From: Pseudomonadota bacterium
GTDB lineage: Bacteria > Pseudomonadota > Gammaproteobacteria > Steroidobacterales > MnTg04
Reading direction: 5' to 3'
Assembly (NCBI GenBank): GCA_022572885.1
Contig: JACZVC010000030.1
Coordinates: forward strand, 1 to 33,713
DNA length: 33,713 nucleotides
The notes beneath the pieces are model-generated. The model was not told the origin of the DNA and made no database searches. It saw only the letters and a list, made by a program, of their open reading frames with translations. Each line of letters starts with the position of its first letter. The first letter of the stretch is position 1. A program made the translations under genes and the position numbers. Positions 1 through 7,294 of the stretch are shown here, one piece after another.

Positions 1-913
1 GACCCTCAACCAGTCTATCTGCCAGTTTCATATTGTGCTCATATATGTGCTCGATACCGATATCGACCAAGTACTCAATAGATTTTTCCAAACCCTTGAT
101 ACATCCGAATGCCAACGTGCTGGACTCGAATCTTTTGGTTGTGTCTGGATATTCCAACCTGTCAGGGCTCAGGTCCCATATGTTTTTGTGGCTACGAAAA
201 CCGACAAGCCCGGGCTCGAGATTGCCTTGCAGATGTGGCGCGAGATACATTACCGCGGCACCGAATGGCCCACACAACCACTTATAAGAGCCACTGATAA
301 TGACGTCAGCGCCACATGCGGGCGCATCGATAGGGATAGCTCCTGCGGACTGCGTTGCATCGACAACGAGAAGCGCGCCATGTGCATGCGTGACTTCCGC
401 CAATGCTGCCAGATCATAAAGTTGTCCACCTGTATATTCGGCATGCGAAATCGATACGACTGCTGTATTTTGGTCGATAGCACCGATTACCTTATCAATG
501 CTTGTGTAAGCGTTATGTCCCTCAGCCAGCCGAATTTCAGAACCAGTATGGTGTGAAACTCGACTCCATGGATAAATGGTGCTGGGAAATACGATATCAG
601 TACTTACAATGTTCTCATGCTTTTTGGGCATCACTGCCCAGGCGATCGAACTCAACAGTTCAGAACAACTTGAACCACCGGCAATATCTTCAGGACGACA
701 ATTAAATAGACGGGCCGCCTGAATACGCAGCCCGGCAAACGCCAGATCCTCGGCATGATCATCGAAATTGTTGCTACCATTGAGCGCGAGATCAGTTTGC
801 CAGTCAGTAATTACTGTGGCCGCGCGCATTGGAATTAACGCCACGTTGGCCGCGTTGAGGTAGGACCATGACTCCGTCAGTGGGAAATCCCCACGCTCCA
901 CGAGCAATTTCAT
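1..913 (-). CDS. Aminotransferase class V-fold PLP enzyme, C-terminus cut by the window edge
   Basis: The minus strand is open from an ATG at 913 to base 1 without a stop, giving 304 visible codons; the C-terminus lies outside the window. An AGGT/GAGG-type ribosome site precedes this ATG (spacing about 6). The frame is open back to a TAG at about 1036-1038, so an earlier start is possible but unlikely. The N-terminus carries the FPLTESWSYLN segment typical of the fold. The middle has a VVDATQSAGAIPID aspartate region, and SGSYKWLCGPFG supplies the presumed PLP-binding lysine. The family includes selenocysteine lyase/isopenicillin-epimerase-like and kynureninase-like enzymes; I cannot fix the substrate. 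Base composition is more AT-rich than the rest of the window, which suggests foreign origin or weak selection. Confidence 0.85.
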   Translation of the reverse strand, partial: MKLLVERGDFPLTESWSYLNAANVALIPMRAATVITDWQTDLALNGSNNFDDHAEDLAFAGLRIQAARLFNCRPEDIAGGSSCSELLSSIAWAVMPKKHENIVSTDIVFPSTIYPWSRVSHHTGSEIRLAEGHNAYTSIDKVIGAIDQNTAVVSISHAEYTGGQLYDLAALAEVTHAHGALLVVDATQSAGAIPIDAPACGADVIISGSYKWLCGPFGAAVMYLAPHLQGNLEPGLVGFRSHKNIWDLSPDRLEYPDTTKRFESSTLAFGCIKGLEKSIEYLVDIGIEHIYEHNMKLADRLVEG

Positions 914-1099
914 CTTTGACCTCGCTACCTGATAGTCAACACGTCGATAATCCCGAACCAATCGCCTATTGTTGCTTATTCCGAATGCGCGCCACCCCGC
1001 TGCTTGCCGAACCCGGGCCAACAAGCAAGGAGACCCACCTGAGAACTAGATAGATTCGAGGAATGCCATTTGTCTTCATCGATCCCATCTTGGCGTACG

Positions 1100-1852
1100 T
1101 CACTGCTTATCTTCAAGTTGTTCCAGAACGCCGAGCACCGTCTCTTTCTGCGCCTCGAAAAGAAATATCCCGACCTCGATATCGGATATCCGATAGGTGA
1201 TGATTTCGAAAATTCCGGGATGAGCGCGAAGCGACCTAAAAAAAACATTGGCGTCGTCCACGCTTACACCGGGAATCGTACATGGCGGAAATCCGGTCGG
1301 AATCTCACCAATATCGTCGGTAGTCGGGCAGTGCTCGCGAATCGCTTGTTGAATATTCCAGGGGATGATTCCGCGAACAATCTCCCTATACACCTGTGAA
1401 TGAGCCACCATTTCGGTTGCAGTCTTTCTGTGATACGAGGCCAGGGCCAGGCGAAGTTCTATATCGCCAAGCAAACGGATGTTGCCCGTGCTTTGCAGGT
1501 CTTCATAGGTGTTTTCAATTGGTCTGAACCCAAAGTTTTCAGATGCATAATACGCAGCCAATAATGCGTCTTGATCAACCGGCCTGTCAGCTTGAAGCCG
1601 GTCAAGGGTCTGGATTCCAAACGAATGTACTGCGGTAAGGAAGGCAATACGATAATCGAGGCTTTGCCGGTCAGCCTCAAGGTCATCGGCGAGACGCGCC
1701 AGATACTCCTGCCCAAGATTTTCGTCGTTGCGTTGTTCGATCCAGGTGTCAACCATAAGTGCCACCAGGACTCCAAGTACCACTAGAACGAATTCACCAA
1801 CAAGCCTGCCACGCGACGTAATGAATTTGATATTGACCATGCGGGCAAGCAT
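1100..1852 (-). CDS. Membrane-anchored DUF6090-like protein
   Basis: A protein of about 250 residues with one N-terminal membrane segment (residues about 15-35, GEFVLVVLGVLVALMVDTW) followed by a charged, mainly helical extracytoplasmic part. The membrane segment followed by W-x-E-Q-R-N is characteristic of the DUF6090 family, which has no known function. The frame is open further upstream to 2023, but that part reads as noise and overlaps an apparent gene remnant. I therefore start at the ATG at 1852; an ATG at 1840, four codons later, fits the family N-terminus equally well. Neither has a clear ribosome site. No signal for an operon with its neighbours is visible. Confidence 0.65.
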   Translation of the reverse strand: MLARMVNIKFITSRGRLVGEFVLVVLGVLVALMVDTWIEQRNDENLGQEYLARLADDLEADRQSLDYRIAFLTAVHSFGIQTLDRLQADRPVDQDALLAAYYASENFGFRPIENTYEDLQSTGNIRLLGDIELRLALASYHRKTATEMVAHSQVYREIVRGIIPWNIQQAIREHCPTTDDIGEIPTGFPPCTIPGVSVDDANVFFRSLRAHPGIFEIITYRISDIEVGIFLFEAQKETVLGVLEQLEDKQ

Positions 1853-1944
1853 ACGAAAAAAGTGTCGCGGCGTCCGCTTTGGGTGGTGGTCTCCCTCGAT
1901 TCTGATGTGCCCCTTGATCGATTGCGCGTAGCGTGGCTGACCTG

Positions 1945-2130
1945 CTACACGGAGGCCATGGTCAGGGGAGCCAGAAATCGGTCCCCAAAACGTGGTGTGT
2001 AAAGCAGCTTCAGAGTTTCCCATGCGTAAACGCCCGGCGGAATCCCGATATCGGCCAGGATCAGGTGTCCCGTATGTTCAGGCGGCAGACCCGTCTTGGG
2101 CACGTTGCGTTTGGCAACAAGAGTTGTTCT
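1945..2130 (-). pseudogene. C-terminal remnant resembling NAD(P)H-hydrate epimerase (YjeF N-terminal domain)
   Basis: About 60 codons read on the minus strand into a TAG at 1945-1947. They contain VPKTGLPPEHTGHL, then ILADIGIPPGVY, then YTPRFGDRFLAPL. From memory of the family, the end of the epimerase (YjeF N) domain has an 'LPKTGL...G.LYLADI.VPP.VY' pattern, which this matches well. Upstream, the frame runs into the 3' end of the Rid-family gene in a different reading frame, with no ATG or ribosome site. The N-terminal three quarters of the enzyme are therefore missing. I read it as a truncated leftover; a short translated peptide or a chance resemblance remains possible. Confidence 0.4.
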
Positions 2131-2528
2131 CAGTCTGCCTTCGAAACGACCGCCGTTGCTTCGATCTCCACCAGCAGTCCCGGTGCAATCAACGCCGAAA
2201 TTTCGACCAGCGTGGATGCTGGCCGAATGTCCGCAAAAACTTCCAGGTGCGCGCGGCCGACCTGCTTGGCGAAAGATGCGTCGGTAACGTACAAACGGGT
2301 TCGAACCACATCACTCATCGAGCCGCCGGCTTCGTTCAGCGCAGTCGAAATTTTTTCCAGGATGAATCGGGCCTGCCGATAAGGGTCGTTTTCGCCGACG
2401 ACTTCGCCGTTTTCCGCTATTGCCGTGGTACCGGATACCTCGATCGTGTTACCGACCCGTACCGCTCGCGAGTAGCCAAAAACGCCTTCCCATTTCACGC
2501 CATCGGAAATATTGATTCGCTGATTCAA
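2130..2528 (-). CDS. Rid (YjgF/YER057c/UK114) family protein without the RidA arginine
   Basis: 132 residues, the normal length for the Rid fold. Family features are FGYSRAVRVGNTIEVSGTTA (residues 17-36), VVRTRLYVTD (74-83) and VEIEATAVV (120-128). RidA proteins deaminate reactive enamine/imine intermediates and need an arginine in the segment PARSCVEV (Arg105 in E. coli). Here the aligned segment reads PASTLVEI, so a serine replaces it. This places the protein among the Rid subgroups that lack imine deaminase activity or have an unknown role. It starts 35 bp downstream of the symporter stop on the same strand, so cotranscription with the symporter is plausible. Confidence 0.88.
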   Translation of the reverse strand: MNQRINISDGVKWEGVFGYSRAVRVGNTIEVSGTTAIAENGEVVGENDPYRQARFILEKISTALNEAGGSMSDVVRTRLYVTDASFAKQVGRAHLEVFADIRPASTLVEISALIAPGLLVEIEATAVVSKAD

Positions 2529-2563
2529 TGAGTGCTCTGTTTCACATTGAAAAAGGGCGATCC

Positions 2564-4285
2564 TCAGTCGACGTCGCGTCCGCTGATCAGTTCATCCAGC
2601 GGCGGCGGCGCATGGCCGGGACCCATGCGGCCAGACTTCAACCGGGCCACGTAATCATGATAAGCGCGCATCGCCTGGCCGCCGAATATCCAGATGATCG
2701 GGATGTTGGCCAGCAGCATCACGCCAGTACCCAGCGAGGTCAGGTTGTCGAGTTGTTCGTCGGTTCTGATAAAACCCAGCGTCGCGACGATGATCAACAG
2801 GCAGTAAATGACCTTGTAGCTCAGTACCGCGCGGTCGCCGATCAGGAACACGATTCCCTGTTCACCGTAGTAACTCCAGGAAATCATCGTTGAAATTGCG
2901 AACAGCCATACCGCGAGCGTGATCAGCCATTTGCCGAGGCCGGGAGTCACCGAATCGAATGCCTTGGCGGTCAGGGTAGCGCCTACATAGGAGCCATAAA
3001 CACCGTTTTCATGCAGCACCGGTTTTACCGACGATTCAATGGATTTCCAGTCGACTAACAGGATGCCGTTTTCTTCGACGATCGTGCCGTTCAGACGATG
3101 CAGATTGTTGCCGCTGACAAGGTTGGCCTGCGCAGAGATGACCGCGAAAACCAGCTCTCCTTCGACCCATTCGCCCAGGTCCCGCGCAGGGGCAGCCTTC
3201 ATTTCCAGGCTCCATTCGTCAAGCGCGACCGACACGACTTCCGGCGGCACGTCGTATCTCGCTTCCACACCGCGGTTCCAGACGCCGGTCGACAGGATGA
3301 CCAATGCCGAGAAAGTACATACGATCAGCGTATCGATAAACGGCTCGAGGCCGGCGACTACGCCTTCGCGTACCGGCTCATCGGTCTTCGCCGCCGAGTG
3401 GGCGATGGGCGACGAACCCTGGCCCGCTTCGTTCGAGAACAACGCGCGCTTCATGCCGTACATGAATGCGTATCCCATGGTGCCACCGACAAACGCTCCG
3501 GACGCTTCGTGGGTGGAGAACGCCGATACGAAAATAAGCTTGAGCATGCCGAGGATCTGGTCCGAGTTGATGAACAGGACATAGGTGCCGGCAAGCAGGT
3601 AAAGCGCGACCATAATCGGCACCAGCCGCCCGGCGACCGCACCGATGCGCTTGATGCCCCCGATAATGACCGTGCCGACCAGTATCGCCAGGATGACGCC
3701 GCAGACCCAACTGGGAATGCCGAAATAAGCCTGGGTAATTTCACCAACGTTCCAGGCCTGGAACATGTTGCCGCCGGTGATGGCCGAGACCAGCAAGGTG
3801 AGACAAAAAACCGTGCCAACGATTTTGCCAAGCCCGGCCAGGCGGGGGTTCATTTTTGCCAGGCCCTTCGCCGCGACCCACATCGGCCCGCCATGCGGAT
3901 TGGCAGGATCGTCGGTGTTCCGATAGAGCATCGACAAGGTGACCTCGGTCAGCTTGATCGACATCCCGAAGAACCCGACCACCCACATCCAGAAGACCGC
4001 ACCGGGACCGCCGAGAGCGATGGCGAGCGCGACGCCACCGATGTTGCCCAGGCCTACGGTTGCGGACAACGCCGCCGACAAGGCCTGAAAATGGTTGATC
4101 GCGCCCGGGTCGTCCGGATCGTCGTAACGCCCCCGCAGAACGTGGAAACCATGGGTCAGAGCGGTGTACTGGCTGAACCGGGACCAAATCGTAAAAACGA
4201 TGCCGGTGAAAAGAACGAAAAACAGCACATAGTTATGCCAGATGACCCCGTTGATAGCAGCGAGTACCTGGTTGAATTGATCCAT
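2564..4285 (-). CDS. Alanine/glycine:cation symporter (AGCS) family transporter with a large inserted domain
   Basis: 573 residues, longer than the usual 450-500 of the sodium:alanine/glycine symporter family. Family segments are visible: SATVGLGNIGGVALAIALGGPGAVFWMW (74-101), SAITGGNMFQ (167-176), IKRIGAVAGRLVPIMVALYL (211-230) and LFSNEAGQGSSPIAHSAAK (282-300). The extra length lies mainly at about residues 337-432, between two late membrane segments. It is soluble in character and so probably sits outside the cytoplasmic membrane. Function is inferred as Na+- (or H+-)driven uptake of alanine, glycine or a related small amino acid. It is followed by the Rid gene on the same strand. An AAGGT ribosome site is about 10 bases before the ATG. 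Confidence 0.92.
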   Translation of the reverse strand: MDQFNQVLAAINGVIWHNYVLFFVLFTGIVFTIWSRFSQYTALTHGFHVLRGRYDDPDDPGAINHFQALSAALSATVGLGNIGGVALAIALGGPGAVFWMWVVGFFGMSIKLTEVTLSMLYRNTDDPANPHGGPMWVAAKGLAKMNPRLAGLGKIVGTVFCLTLLVSAITGGNMFQAWNVGEITQAYFGIPSWVCGVILAILVGTVIIGGIKRIGAVAGRLVPIMVALYLLAGTYVLFINSDQILGMLKLIFVSAFSTHEASGAFVGGTMGYAFMYGMKRALFSNEAGQGSSPIAHSAAKTDEPVREGVVAGLEPFIDTLIVCTFSALVILSTGVWNRGVEARYDVPPEVVSVALDEWSLEMKAAPARDLGEWVEGELVFAVISAQANLVSGNNLHRLNGTIVEENGILLVDWKSIESSVKPVLHENGVYGSYVGATLTAKAFDSVTPGLGKWLITLAVWLFAISTMISWSYYGEQGIVFLIGDRAVLSYKVIYCLLIIVATLGFIRTDEQLDNLTSLGTGVMLLANIPIIWIFGGQAMRAYHDYVARLKSGRMGPGHAPPPLDELISGRDVD

Positions 4286-4406
4286 TTGGTGGCTACCTTT
4301 ATTGTTATGGCCGCATTATTGCAGTGCAGCGTATGTTTCTGCGGAGCGTCTTATAATGTCGGCTCATGCATACAGGTGCAAGCAGGCTCGAAAAACCGGT
4401 TGACTG

Positions 4407-5687
4407 CTAACGCTCCAGAATCGCGGTAACGCCCATGCCGCCACCGGTGCATATCGAGATCAGCCCGCGGCCGGCGCCTTTTTCAGCCAGCAATTCGGCC
4501 ATCGTCATCAACACCCGGCCGCCGGTGGCTCCAAACGGGTGGCCCAGGGCCACGCTGCCACCCTTGACGTTCATTTTGTCCCTGTCGATGCTTCCCATCG
4601 CCGTGTCCCGGCCCAGTTTTTCCCGGCAGAATTCTTCCGATTCCCATGCCTTGAGCGTACACAGGGCCTGGGCGGCAAATGCTTCGTGTATTTCGTAGAA
4701 ATCGAAGTCCTGCAACTGCAGCCCGGCTTGCAGCAGCATTTCCGACACCGCCCGGGTCGGCGCCATCAGCAGTCCCTCGCCACCGACGAAATCGACGGCC
4801 GCGACTTTGCCAAAGCTCAGATAGGCTTGCACCGGCAACCCCCGTTCGCGGGCCCAGTCTTCCGATGCCAGCAATACCGCGGACGAGCCATCGGTCAGCG
4901 GCGTACTGTTGCCGGCGGTCATGGTGCCGGTCTCGCTGCGATCGAATACCGGCTTCAGTTTTGCCAGCGATTCCATGCTGGAATTCGCGCGTACATTGTT
5001 GTCGGCCTTGAGGCCACAGTGTTCGGTCAGTTGATCGTCGTACCAGCCGTCCGCCAGCGCGGCCGCGGCCTTCAGATGGCTCTCCATTGCCAGCCGGTCC
5101 TGGTCCTCACGGCTGACCTGCCACTCCCTGGCCATCAATTCGCAGCTTTCCCCCATCGACAAGCCCGTGCGTGGCTCGGTTACACCCGGGGCCAAGGGCT
5201 TGAAATGGCGTGGCCGCAATCGCAGCCACGGTTTGATTTTCTGACCGAGGCTGCGGCCAGTCATGCTCGCCACCAGTATTTTCTGATAACTGCGTGGGTA
5301 TACGATTGGCGCGTCGCTGACACTGTCTACGCCTGCACCGATACCGGAATCGATCATGCCATTGGCTATTTTCAGGCCGATCAGGATCGCGGCTTCAAGG
5401 CTGGTGCCGCAGGCACGCTGGATGTCGAATGCCGGTGTATGCGGATCGAGGCCGCTGCCGAGCACCGACTCGCGGGCCAGGTTCCAGTCCGAGCTGTGTT
5501 TGGTTACGGCTCCCAGCGAGACGTCGCCGAGCGTTGCGCCTTGCAGGCGGTACTTTTCGACCAGGCCTTTTAACGACGCAATCATCAGATCCTGCGTGGT
5601 CTGCTCGCGATAGCTGGTATAGGCTCTTGCGAACGGTATGCGTGATCCGCCAATGACGGCGACGCGGCGAACTTCATTGCTGTTCAT
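4407..5687 (-). CDS. fadI: Acetyl-CoA C-acyltransferase (thiolase), FadI-like
   Basis: 426 residues, close to the FadI length. The thiolase catalytic set is complete: nucleophilic Cys93 in QRACGTSLEA, His334 in YEIHEAFAAQ, His383 in GHPFGATGG and Cys413 in SICTGGGMGV. The stretch LRLRPRHFKPLAPGVTEP and then TGLSMGESCELMA (about 155-187) matches the extended loop of FadI rather than FadA or acetoacetyl-CoA thiolases. The expected reaction is thiolytic cleavage of 3-ketoacyl-CoA to acetyl-CoA and a shortened acyl-CoA in beta-oxidation. No FadJ partner is adjacent, so the symbol rests on sequence character only. It ends 121 bp before the symporter start and may be transcribed separately. Confidence 0.9.
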   Translation of the reverse strand: MNSNEVRRVAVIGGSRIPFARAYTSYREQTTQDLMIASLKGLVEKYRLQGATLGDVSLGAVTKHSSDWNLARESVLGSGLDPHTPAFDIQRACGTSLEAAILIGLKIANGMIDSGIGAGVDSVSDAPIVYPRSYQKILVASMTGRSLGQKIKPWLRLRPRHFKPLAPGVTEPRTGLSMGESCELMAREWQVSREDQDRLAMESHLKAAAALADGWYDDQLTEHCGLKADNNVRANSSMESLAKLKPVFDRSETGTMTAGNSTPLTDGSSAVLLASEDWARERGLPVQAYLSFGKVAAVDFVGGEGLLMAPTRAVSEMLLQAGLQLQDFDFYEIHEAFAAQALCTLKAWESEEFCREKLGRDTAMGSIDRDKMNVKGGSVALGHPFGATGGRVLMTMAELLAEKGAGRGLISICTGGGMGVTAILER

Positions 5688-5803
5688 AATCTAAATACCT
5701 GCTTCAGTAGGGTTGCCGGCGGCCCGGCAGGCCGCCTCAAACGACAGAACATACCGCACAATCGCGCCGCAGCAAAACCGGCGGGAGTATCGATATCGAT
5801 GGT

Positions 5804-5839
5804 GCAGACTGCTAGAGTCTCCGGCCTTGCACAGTCTGC
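5804..5839. promoter_or_regulatory. Inverted repeat upstream of the MATE gene (possible operator)
   Basis: The arms GCAGACTG (5804-5811) and CAGTCTGC (5832-5839) are perfect inverted copies separated by 20 bases. A nested shorter dyad, AGACT-N5-AGTCT, begins at 5806. The element lies about 25 bases before the MATE start codon in the gap between divergent genes, where an operator or 5'-leader hairpin would be expected. No regulator is identified. Confidence 0.3.
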
Positions 5840-5864
5840 CTGAATCGCCGGGCGGTTACCTTTT

Positions 5865-7220
5865 ATGAGATCAGGAACTCACCGATTGTTGCCCGAGTTG
5901 CGCACCTTATTGCGCTATGGCGGCCCGTTGGTGGCGAATAACCTGGCGATTGCCGGGATGAACCTGGCCGATACCATTATGGCGGGTCGTTTTGGCATGG
6001 CCGACCTGGCCGCGGTTGCCATCGGTTCCAGCGTCTGGTTCATGGCGTTTCTGCTCAGCCTGGGTCTGTTGATGGCGATGAGCCCGATAACCGCGGCCTG
6101 TTTTGGAGCAGGTAAAAACCGCCAGGTGGGTGTCTATTTTCGCCAGGGGATATGGCTGAGCCAGGCACTCGCGGTGATTATCGTATTGATCGTCATGCAG
6201 GCGGAGTCATTTTTCTTGTTCATCGGTATCGATGCCGCGGTTATTCCATTGAGTGTCGGATATCTTGAGGCCATCGTCTGGGGCGCGCCCGCTATTTCGG
6301 CTTACCTGGCATTGAGATTTACCAGCGAAGGCGTCGCCTGGACGCGACCGATCATGTATATCGCAGCGCTGGGACTGGTGGTCAATATCATCGGCAATTA
6401 TGTCCTGATGTACGGCAAGCTCGGCTTTCCGGCACTGGGCGCGGTCGGCTGCGGATGGGCCAGCGCGATCACGATGTGGGTCATGTTTTTTAGCCTGTTT
6501 TTCTATATGAAAATACAGCCACGCTATCGGCTATTTGAACTTTTCGGGCATTTCGACTGGCCCGACTGGCCGAGGCTCAGGGAGATTCTCGGGCTGGGCG
6601 GGCCAATCGCAGTCAGCGTGTTGGCCGAAGCCGGCATGTTTCATGGTGCGGCGTTGCTGGTCGGGACCATGGGCGCGGTCATGATGGCCAGCCACCAGAT
6701 CGCGATCAATGTTGCTGCGACGATGTTCATGGTGCCGCTGGCAATGCATTCGGCGACCACGATTCATGCCAGTCATGCGAACGGCAGGGGCGACCGCTCG
6801 GCGGCCCGCTTTATCGGTTTTGTCGGTATCGGCCTGTGTGGAACCATCATGCTGATATCCGCAATCCTCATGCTGACGTTTCGCGAGCAGATCATCGGCC
6901 TGTATACGACCGACATCGAGGTTGGCCAAATCGCTGTAGGCCTACTGTTTCTGGCCGCCATTTTCCAGGTTTCCGATGGCTTGCAGGTGGGTGCAGCGGG
7001 TGCGCTTCGCGGTTTCAGGGACACGCGAATTCCGGGCATCATGAATGTTTTCGCGTACTGGGTGGTCGGGTTTCCACTCGCCTGGTATCTCGGGGTGGTC
7101 CTGGATTTTGGTTTGACGGGAATCTGGATCGGGCTGATCATTGGCCTCAGTGTCTGCGCCGTGCTGCTCAACTGGCGTTTCTGGAAGATCTCGAAGGTGG
7201 ACAATAATATTGCACAGTGA
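5865..7220 (+). CDS. MATE family multidrug/cation antiporter (NorM-like)
   Basis: 451 residues with about 12 hydrophobic segments in two homologous halves, the normal size for MATE exporters. The first half starts GGPLVANNLAIAGMNLADTIMAG, typical of the NorM branch (P/N at the start of helix 1, D-T-x-M at its end). The second half repeats the pattern at LGLGGPIAVSVLAEAGMFHGAALLVGTMG. The expected role is Na+ or H+-driven export of cationic drugs or metabolites across the inner membrane; the substrate cannot be read from sequence. The next gene's true start lies 74 bases downstream on the same strand, so the two may share a transcript. A second, DinF-type MATE gene lies at 22670-23980. Confidence 0.93.
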   Translation: MRSGTHRLLPELRTLLRYGGPLVANNLAIAGMNLADTIMAGRFGMADLAAVAIGSSVWFMAFLLSLGLLMAMSPITAACFGAGKNRQVGVYFRQGIWLSQALAVIIVLIVMQAESFFLFIGIDAAVIPLSVGYLEAIVWGAPAISAYLALRFTSEGVAWTRPIMYIAALGLVVNIIGNYVLMYGKLGFPALGAVGCGWASAITMWVMFFSLFFYMKIQPRYRLFELFGHFDWPDWPRLREILGLGGPIAVSVLAEAGMFHGAALLVGTMGAVMMASHQIAINVAATMFMVPLAMHSATTIHASHANGRGDRSAARFIGFVGIGLCGTIMLISAILMLTFREQIIGLYTTDIEVGQIAVGLLFLAAIFQVSDGLQVGAAGALRGFRDTRIPGIMNVFAYWVVGFPLAWYLGVVLDFGLTGIWIGLIIGLSVCAVLLNWRFWKISKVDNNIAQ

Positions 7221-7294
7221 CCGGGAACCAGGCAACCCACACCAGTCCCAAAACATCAGAGCTAAATGGAATTGAAAACCATGAGGAGAGAGTA

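Noticed and set aside
3098-4429. A 443-codon open frame on the plus strand
   Set aside because: It is antisense to the AGCS symporter, is rich in Arg, Asp, His and Gln as expected of a shadow in GC-rich DNA, and shows no recognisable domain.
4539-5573. A 344-codon open frame on the plus strand
   Set aside because: It is antisense to the thiolase, which has all catalytic residues; the frame shows no family features.
5718-5736. Hairpin GGCGGCC-N5-GGCCGCC upstream of the thiolase gene
   Set aside because: No T-run follows on either strand, so it is not a terminator; it may be chance in a GC-rich leader.
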